NCBI GenBank assembly: GCA_947177105.1
Contig: CAMWTF010000046.1
Coordinates: 1 to 10,789 of the forward strand
DNA: 10,789 nt
Source: an uncultured Lachnospiraceae bacterium
GTDB taxonomy: Bacteria; Bacillota; Clostridia; Lachnospirales; Lachnospiraceae
Direction of reading: 5' to 3'
In this document: positions 5,617 to 10,789 of the stretch, one piece after another
Layout: every line of letters starts with the position of its first letter
How positions within the stretch are numbered: the stretch's first letter is position 1
The notes under the pieces: generated by a model
Database searches by the model: none
What the model saw: the letters and a program-made list of their open reading frames with translations, nothing else
What the model was told of the DNA's origin: nothing
Made by a program: the position numbers and the translations under genes

Positions 5617-7593
5617 CTAGAACTGGAACACCACAGCCGTGTATGGCGGCAGATCAAAGGAAACGGTATAGTCGTGGTAATGGCAGGGCTCCTCCACTGC
5701 CGTCAATTCCTCAGGAATCTCATTTCCGTTGCCTCCATAGCAGGTGTCGTCACTGTTTAACACCAGCTTATATTTTTTCTTCTTCGGCACCGGCACCACA
5801 TAATTCTCCCAGCGCATGGGAGTCATGTTCATCACAAACAGCAAATTGTTGCGGCCGCTCTCGGATTTTCTCACAAAGGAATAGGTGCTCCTGTCCGCAT
5901 CGTCCGCATTCATCCACTCAAAGCCCTTCCAGGAATTATCATTCTCGTACATGCAGGGATACTTTCGGTACAGCTCCAGCAAATCCCGCACGTAATTGTG
6001 CATACCCAGGTTGTTCTTTTCCTGCAGCAAAAACCAGTCAAGCTCTCTCTCTTCGCTCCACTCTCTCTCCTGGCCGAAGTCCTGGCCCATGAACAGCAGT
6101 TTCTTGCCGCAGTGGCCAAACATAAAGGTGTAGCCCACCCGCAGATTGGCATATTTGTCCACCGGATAGCCGGGCATCTTGTTCACCATGGAGCATTTCA
6201 GGTGTACCACTTCATCATGAGACAAGGGCAGAATGTAATTCTCGCTCTCATTATAGCTCATGGCAAAGGACATGGCATAGTGATTGCCTTTGCGGTACAG
6301 GGGATCCAGCTTCATATATTCACAGAAATCATGCATCCAGCCCATATTCCACTTGAAGGTAAAGCCCAAGCCCTCCCCGCCAATCTCGCCGGTCACATTG
6401 GGCCACGCCGTGGACTCCTCCGCAATGGTCATAAATCCCGGGTAGGTCCCCCGGATTACGGAATTTAAATGCTTGAAAAATTCTATGGCTTCCAGATTCT
6501 TGTTCCCGCCGAACTTATTGGGCAGCCATTGACCGTCCTTTTTCCCGTAGTCCAGGTACAGCATGGAGGCCACCGCATCCACACGGATTCCGTCCACATG
6601 GAACTCCTTCAGCCAAAAAAGCGCATTGGCAATCAGGAAATTTTTGATTTCCGTCTTTCCATAGTTGAAAATCTTAGTGCCCCAGTCAGGGTGCTCCCCC
6701 AATCTGGGATCGGGATGCTCAAAGATGCATTGGCCGTCGAAACAACCCAGCCCGTGGGCATCCATGGCAAAGTGGGCCGGCACCCAGTCCAGAATCACGC
6801 CGATCTTATTCTTGTGCAGCTTATTCACCAGATACATAAAATCTTTGGGAGCGCCGTAGCGGGATGTGGGGGCATAGTAGCCTGTCACCTGATAGCCCCA
6901 GGATCCATCATAGGGATGCTCCGCGATCCCCATCAGTTCAATATGGGTGTAACGCATCTCTTTCAGGTACTCCACAATACGGTCCGCGAACTCCCGATAA
7001 TTGTAGAAGCCCTCCTTGGTGCCGTCAGGGTGCTTCATAAAGGAACCGATATGGCACTCATACACCGCCATGGGCTGCTTCTGCACATCCTTTTTGTCAC
7101 GTTCCTCCATCCACTTCCCGTCCTCCCAGGCAAAGCCGGAGAGATCCGTAACCCTGGAGGCCGTTCCCGGACGGTACTCCGCATAGTTGGCGAAGGGATC
7201 CGCCTTGTACAGCTTATGTCCGTCCTGGGTGGTGATCAGGAATTTGTACATACATCCCTCCTGTACACCGGGCACGAACAGCTTATGGATTCCGCCGGGG
7301 CCCAGCTTCTCCATGGGATGGCTTTCCTCATTCCATTCGTTAAATTCCCCGATCACATGGACGCTGGCCGCATTCGGCGCCCAAACGCCAAAAAATACGC
7401 CTTCCACACCGTCCTCCCTCGACGGGTGGGCCCCCAGCTTCTTGTAGATGTCATAGTGCGTCCCCTGGGCAAACAGGTACTGGTCCGCCTCGGAAATAAA
7501 CACTGTATCCTCCTGCTTCTCGGTCTCCTGTACCTTTGCCGCCTGTTTCTTTGGTACTTCCTCTTTGGGCATTTTTGCTCTCGCCTTTGCCAT
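5617..7593 (-). CDS. glgB: 1,4-alpha-glucan (glycogen) branching enzyme, 658 aa
   Basis: GlgB cuts an alpha-1,4 glucan chain and rejoins the piece by an alpha-1,6 bond, making branches in glycogen in the cytoplasm. A lysine/glutamate-rich leader of about 35 residues comes first, then a CBM48 domain (about 45-130, with GVWAPNAASVHVIGEFNEW), then the GH13 barrel and a C-terminal beta domain. All four GH13 regions are intact: I, ILDWVPAHF (D269, H274); II, DGIRVDAVASMLY (nucleophile D339); III, TIAEEST (acid/base glutamate at 392/393); IV, LPLSHDEVVH (H459, D460). The usual HGK after region IV reads HLK. The length fits Firmicutes GlgB without the extra N1 domain of E. coli. GGGAGG sits seven bases before the ATG at 7593, which decides the start over an in-frame TTG at 7608. 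No other glycogen gene is in the window. A long palindrome precedes it and a hairpin follows it. Confidence 0.96.
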   Translation of the reverse strand: MAKARAKMPKEEVPKKQAAKVQETEKQEDTVFISEADQYLFAQGTHYDIYKKLGAHPSREDGVEGVFFGVWAPNAASVHVIGEFNEWNEESHPMEKLGPGGIHKLFVPGVQEGCMYKFLITTQDGHKLYKADPFANYAEYRPGTASRVTDLSGFAWEDGKWMEERDKKDVQKQPMAVYECHIGSFMKHPDGTKEGFYNYREFADRIVEYLKEMRYTHIELMGIAEHPYDGSWGYQVTGYYAPTSRYGAPKDFMYLVNKLHKNKIGVILDWVPAHFAMDAHGLGCFDGQCIFEHPDPRLGEHPDWGTKIFNYGKTEIKNFLIANALFWLKEFHVDGIRVDAVASMLYLDYGKKDGQWLPNKFGGNKNLEAIEFFKHLNSVIRGTYPGFMTIAEESTAWPNVTGEIGGEGLGFTFKWNMGWMHDFCEYMKLDPLYRKGNHYAMSFAMSYNESENYILPLSHDEVVHLKCSMVNKMPGYPVDKYANLRVGYTFMFGHCGKKLLFMGQDFGQEREWSEERELDWFLLQEKNNLGMHNYVRDLLELYRKYPCMYENDNSWKGFEWMNADDADRSTYSFVRKSESGRNNLLFVMNMTPMRWENYVVPVPKKKKYKLVLNSDDTCYGGNGNEIPEELTAVEEPCHYHDYTVSFDLPPYTAVVFQF

Positions 7594-7618
7594 ACCCCTA
7601 CCTCCCAACGATATAATT

Positions 7619-7722
7619 TATACTCACTAACGATTAGATTTTCCTTTCCGCACAGTGCATGTTGCCCGATTATGCGACATGCGCTGTGCGGAAATTGGAA
7701 AATCTTAACGTTAGTCAGTATA
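7619..7722. repeat. Long imperfect inverted repeat (about 104 bp) between the TPR gene and glgB
   Basis: Arms 7619-7665 and 7674-7722 are nearly complementary around an 8-base loop (CCGATTAT). Matching blocks are TATACT, ACTAACG, AGATTTTCC, CCGCACAG and GCATGT. There are isolated mismatches, several of which could be G-U pairs in RNA, and a 2-base length difference. The outer ends are TATA-rich. The repeat begins 12 bases after the TPR-gene stop and ends about 10 bases before the glgB ribosome binding site, so it fills the spacer. It lacks the U-run of a normal terminator. It could be a MITE-like element, an intergenic palindromic repeat, or an unusual terminator/processing signal. It encodes no protein I can support. 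Confidence 0.75.
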
Positions 7723-7733
7723 TATTCCTGAAT

Positions 7734-10667
7734 TTAGTATATAAAGTCGTTCTCCCTCAGAATAATCATATCTTCCTCATCATAGCGCTTTGCCAGCAGT
7801 ATGTCCACAAAATGCCCCATGGACTTGCGGTTCGCATGACGGATTGCCTCATCCATAATTCCCTTCACATCCATGATGGTCACAGCATGATCGCTGGTCT
7901 GCTGTTCCGCAATCCTTGTGTGCAATGCCAGTATCCCCAGTTCGTCGATGGAGTACTCCATCTCCTTGGCGTACTTTTTGCCGAAAGCCACCAATGCGTC
8001 ATTGCTCAGGGCCTCCATATCCATTCTGGCACTAAAACACTCCGCCAGCTTGGTGTACACGCCCAGGAATTTGTTCATGGCCTTGCGGGTGTCCTCTATA
8101 ATGACAATGAGTCCAAACTGCTCCCGCTGCGATGCCTTGTAGAGTGTGTCCACTGTGTCCTTGTTCATATCGGAGGCTTTCTGTATGATCAGCGCGCCGT
8201 TGGCCAAGCCGTTCAGGGTCTTCATGATATCCCGCTGATTCAGAGATTTGCCGGAAATCTTCGCAATCTTGCCAGAGAAATTGCTGTCCGTCATCTGGAC
8301 TTCCCGGATCATGTTCTTGGCCAAGGTCAGCGTATCCATGCCCTCATCGCCGGTGATCACCACATTGCCGGTATAGGACGCCATGCTGATGGAATCGATC
8401 GCATTGATCAGCTTCTCCCTGGAGGACTTGCCCTGGATAAGGGCGCCGAAAAGTTCCTTCTCCTCCTTCGTCAGCGCACGCAGCCTGGGCTTCTCCCTTG
8501 ACGGCTTGGATTTCTCCTCAGATGAGGGCTTCCCGGCGGCAGTTTCCGTCTCAGGGACAGTCTCCTCTCTCTCTGTTTCCTCTTCAGAGACTTCCTCCCC
8601 AACAGCTTCCTTCCGGCCGGACTTTGCCTTCGCCCGCATGTCTTTTGCCGCGTCTCCCGCCATGGGTTCTTCCTCATAAACCTCTTCCTCTTCGGGCTTC
8701 TCCGCAGTCGGTTCTTCTCCGTAGTATTCTTCCTCTACGAACTCCTCCGCAGGCTCTTCTTCGTACTCTTCTTCCCTTACGAACTCCTCCGCAGGCTCTT
8801 CTTCGTACTCTTCTTCCCTTACGAACTCCTCCGCAGGCTCTTCTCTGTACTCTTCTTCCTCTACAGATTCTTCCTCATAAAATTCTTCCTCTGCAAGGCT
8901 CTCCTCCTCAGCCCCTTCCTCATAATATTCTTCTATATGCTCCTTTGCAAAAACCTGGTTCTCAGCAGGAGCAGAACCCTCGTCAATTTCCTCCAATTCT
9001 TCCACTGCGTCCTCTTCGGTGACAATTCCCGCTTCCATCGAGGCGCTTTCGGCTTCGGTCACAATTTCCTCCAACTCCGTCCCTTGCTCCAGCTTCTCCA
9101 AAAGCCCGTCCCTTATGGACTCTTCAAAGGCGGTGAACATCGGTCCCGTCTGCCGGAGCACCCTCTGGTGGAGCGCCTCCCTGCGCTTCTCCTCGTTATC
9201 ACGCTTCATGCGCTCCCACTCGGCCAATATGTCTTCTATGCGTATCTGTCCGGTGATCTGCTTCTCCACCTTCTCCGTCTCAGGAACCACCAGACTGATC
9301 TGTCCGTCGGACTCCATTGACAAAACCTCCGCCATCTCTTTGGGCGGCTCAATGCCCAGATTCTGCATCCGCAACTGCTCCATAACCATGGCCGCCGTCC
9401 GGTCTTCCGGCTCTGCGGACGCCTCCTCTCTGGGTGAAGCCTTCTCCTCCCCGGAGCTATCCTTTGCAGAAGAGGGCTCTTTCTCCGCAGGCGCCTCTTC
9501 CTCCTCTGCGCCCGTTTCTTCTGTCAATATAGCCTCTGTATAGATTTCCTCCTTCGTCACTTCCTCCTGAGGCGGCGCAGTTTCCTCCGTCAGGCCAATA
9601 TCGCCCATCTCGCCTGTGGCGCCGAAGAAAACCTCCGTTTCCACCTGCTCCTCTGCCGTCTCGTCCTCCGGCTCTGTCTGCGGAACGTTGTACATGTCCG
9701 CATCCGCCTCCATCGCAGGCGCCATATTATTGCGGGTGAATGCTGTCTGGGATTCCTCCTCCTCCAGCACCTCCCGCAGTCCCTCGGCCAACTCTTTCTG
9801 CAGGTTGATAGTGTTATACTGCCCCACATCCATGGTTTTGACCTGAATCTCTATCTCCTCAGAGGGAATGCGGATGGTAGGGGCATGCAGCACATCCACA
9901 GGCTGTACCGCATATTGGGCTTCCTCCGCCATACCCGGCTCCTCTGTCTCCGCCACATATGTATTCTCAGGATAATACTCCTGCCCCTCAGCCTCCTCAT
10001 AAACCGGTTCCGAATCCTCATAATAAGGCTCTGTATTTTCATAGACCGGCTCCGGCTGGAAACGACTGTCATATCTCCCCTGCTGTTCGGTGGTGAGAGG
10101 CTGGTGGAGCATCTTGAGCTCCATGGCTTTCACCACATATTTTCCCTCTCCAAACCACAGAATCAGTTCATCACACTCTTCAATACATTTGGTAGCCAGA
10201 CCCACCCTGTGATACAGGTAGGCCAGTTCATAGGCCCATTTCTCCCGATAGTCCTTGGTCTTCAGTTCCTCCAGCACGGCAATGCGCTCTTCCAGGCTCA
10301 CGTCCTGGGCCTGGTACAGCTTGTACTGCAGTATATAGCGTCCCGTGTCCTTGGGGGCAATCTGCACAAATTCCTTATAGTATTCTATGGCCATCACATA
10401 GTCTTCTATCTTGATAGAGAGCTCACACAGAGAATATACGATGGTACGTCCCCCGGGGTGGCGGTCGTAGGCCAGCAGCAATATATCCCGGCTGTCCTCA
10501 TATCTGCGGTTGATTTTATATAAATCACTGATGGTACACAGCATCATCACGCTCTTGACCCGGCGCCAGTCTATAGTGTCCGCAATCTCCGCCGCCTGCT
10601 GGTATTCTCCCTGGGCAATCAACGCCTTTATTTCATCTGCTTTTATTTTATATTCGTTTTTATCCAA
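7734..10667 (-). CDS. TPR-like, acidic-repeat protein with inactive SpoVK-type AAA+ domain, 977 aa
   Basis: Function unknown. Residues about 10-195 are TPR-like helix pairs, for example DYVMAIEYYKEFVQIAPKD (89-107) and AYELAYLYHRVGLATKCIEE. Residues about 205-730 are highly acidic, low-complexity and presumably disordered, with a 14-residue repeat (EEEYEEEPAEEFVR) at about 602-644. Residues about 735-950 look like an AAA+ domain of the CbxX/SpoVK type: strand NVVITGDEGMDTL, strand GALIIQKASD, sensor-like LIVIIEDTRKAMNKFL, then a lid with MEALSNDALVAFGKKYAKEM and VKGIMDEAIRHANRK. Walker A lacks the GK(T/S) residues (GDEGMDTL) and Walker B has QKA where DEA is expected, so ATP hydrolysis is unlikely. 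No signal peptide or membrane helix is seen. The start is TTG at 10667, with GAGG five bases upstream and no in-frame ATG until codon 41. It precedes glgB on the same strand. A scaffold or adaptor role is inference. Confidence 0.7.
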   Translation of the reverse strand: MDKNEYKIKADEIKALIAQGEYQQAAEIADTIDWRRVKSVMMLCTISDLYKINRRYEDSRDILLLAYDRHPGGRTIVYSLCELSIKIEDYVMAIEYYKEFVQIAPKDTGRYILQYKLYQAQDVSLEERIAVLEELKTKDYREKWAYELAYLYHRVGLATKCIEECDELILWFGEGKYVVKAMELKMLHQPLTTEQQGRYDSRFQPEPVYENTEPYYEDSEPVYEEAEGQEYYPENTYVAETEEPGMAEEAQYAVQPVDVLHAPTIRIPSEEIEIQVKTMDVGQYNTINLQKELAEGLREVLEEEESQTAFTRNNMAPAMEADADMYNVPQTEPEDETAEEQVETEVFFGATGEMGDIGLTEETAPPQEEVTKEEIYTEAILTEETGAEEEEAPAEKEPSSAKDSSGEEKASPREEASAEPEDRTAAMVMEQLRMQNLGIEPPKEMAEVLSMESDGQISLVVPETEKVEKQITGQIRIEDILAEWERMKRDNEEKRREALHQRVLRQTGPMFTAFEESIRDGLLEKLEQGTELEEIVTEAESASMEAGIVTEEDAVEELEEIDEGSAPAENQVFAKEHIEEYYEEGAEEESLAEEEFYEEESVEEEEYREEPAEEFVREEEYEEEPAEEFVREEEYEEEPAEEFVEEEYYGEEPTAEKPEEEEVYEEEPMAGDAAKDMRAKAKSGRKEAVGEEVSEEETEREETVPETETAAGKPSSEEKSKPSREKPRLRALTKEEKELFGALIQGKSSREKLINAIDSISMASYTGNVVITGDEGMDTLTLAKNMIREVQMTDSNFSGKIAKISGKSLNQRDIMKTLNGLANGALIIQKASDMNKDTVDTLYKASQREQFGLIVIIEDTRKAMNKFLGVYTKLAECFSARMDMEALSNDALVAFGKKYAKEMEYSIDELGILALHTRIAEQQTSDHAVTIMDVKGIMDEAIRHANRKSMGHFVDILLAKRYDEEDMIILRENDFIY
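8739..8864. repeat. 42-bp tandem repeat, three units, inside the acidic region
   Basis: Units 8739-8780, 8781-8822 and 8823-8864 each begin GAACTCCTCCGCAGGCTCTT on the plus strand. The first two are identical and the third differs at a few bases near its end. A degenerate unit lies before the first. The 42-bp period is 14 codons and keeps the frame, encoding an E/Y/P/A/F repeat. Copy number is likely to vary between strains. Confidence 0.9.
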
Positions 10668-10717
10668 AGTTTCCTCTTTCCTGCATATCCGAAGTTTGCG
10701 ATATTCCTTAATCCGTA

Positions 10718-10738
10718 TTTGAATGTATAAAATTCAAA
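10718..10738. repeat. Small perfect inverted repeat upstream of the TPR gene
   Basis: TTTGAAT (10718-10724) and ATTCAAA (10732-10738) flank a 7-base AT-rich centre, about 50 bases before the TTG start. It could be an operator or part of a promoter; no clear -35/-10 pair was found. Confidence 0.4.
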
Positions 10739-10750
10739 CTTACCTCTACA

Positions 10751-10782
10751 TGCATATCGCTGGCTTTGCCTGCGATATTGCA
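10751..10782. repeat. Hairpin-forming inverted repeat near the right edge
   Basis: TGCATATCGC (10751-10760) and GCGATATTGCA (10772-10782) are complementary with one bulged base around an 11-base loop. No T-run follows on either strand within the window. It may be the terminator or leader of whatever lies beyond the right edge, or a regulatory site for the TPR gene. The remaining bases of 10668-10789 show nothing else I can support. Confidence 0.4.
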
Positions 10783-10789
10783 CCAATCA

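Noticed and set aside
6469..7731. Plus-strand open frame of 420 codons opposite glgB
   Set aside because: It is antisense to a gene with intact GH13 motifs and runs through the long palindrome, so it looks like a compositional shadow.
8739..8864. CRISPR array
   Set aside because: The units are contiguous, with no unique spacers, and encode an in-frame protein repeat.
8498..9022. Plus-strand open frame with leucine/proline repeats of period 14
   Set aside because: It is the antisense of the acidic 42-bp repeat; GAA/GAG-rich coding on the other strand prevents stops. No ribosome binding site or domain was found.
10690..10745. Sigma-28-like or sigma-A promoter for the TPR gene
   Set aside because: TAAG and TTGAAT boxes occur but no partner -10 matches at acceptable spacing.

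Overview
The window looks like chromosome from a motile, spore-forming Clostridia, most likely Lachnospiraceae. The reasons are a BofA-type sporulation gene next to a DUF2508 gene, a Firmicutes-type flagellin with FliS, a Firmicutes GlgB, strong GGAGG ribosome binding sites, and large acidic proteins of a kind seen in that family. The genus cannot be fixed from the sequence alone. Coding density is high and no gene-free stretch exceeds about 180 bases.

Left edge (1-602): the 5' end of bofA runs leftward off the window. It is divergent from a small DUF2508 gene that runs rightward. The 155-bp gap between them carries a 23-bp imperfect palindrome over a TATAAT-like box.

Motility block (552-5607, all minus strand, read right to left): a 1015-residue DUF6240-like protein, then flagellin, then the flagellin chaperone FliS. 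FliS overlaps the end of the convergent DUF2508 gene by 51 bp. The large protein ends in a segment that aligns by eye, almost without gaps, with the C-terminal domain of the hook-length control protein FliK. Boxes resembling the flagellar sigma factor (sigma-28/sigma-D) consensus lie upstream of both the large protein and flagellin. This would make the block a late flagellar cluster: filament subunit, its chaperone and a possible secretion-related accessory protein.

Glycogen and scaffold block (5617-10667, minus strand): a complete glycogen branching enzyme gene (glgB) with all GH13 catalytic motifs. Before it in transcription order lies a 977-residue protein with N-terminal TPR-like helices, about 520 residues of acidic low-complexity sequence containing a 42-bp tandem repeat, and a C-terminal AAA+ domain of SpoVK/CbxX type. 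That AAA+ domain has lost its Walker A and Walker B residues. A roughly 104-bp inverted repeat separates these two genes, and a terminator-like hairpin separates glgB from the motility block.

The least explained items are the FliK-like giant protein with internal repeats, the pseudo-ATPase TPR protein, and the long palindrome between the latter and glgB. No CRISPR array, transposase, phage gene, rRNA or tRNA was seen.
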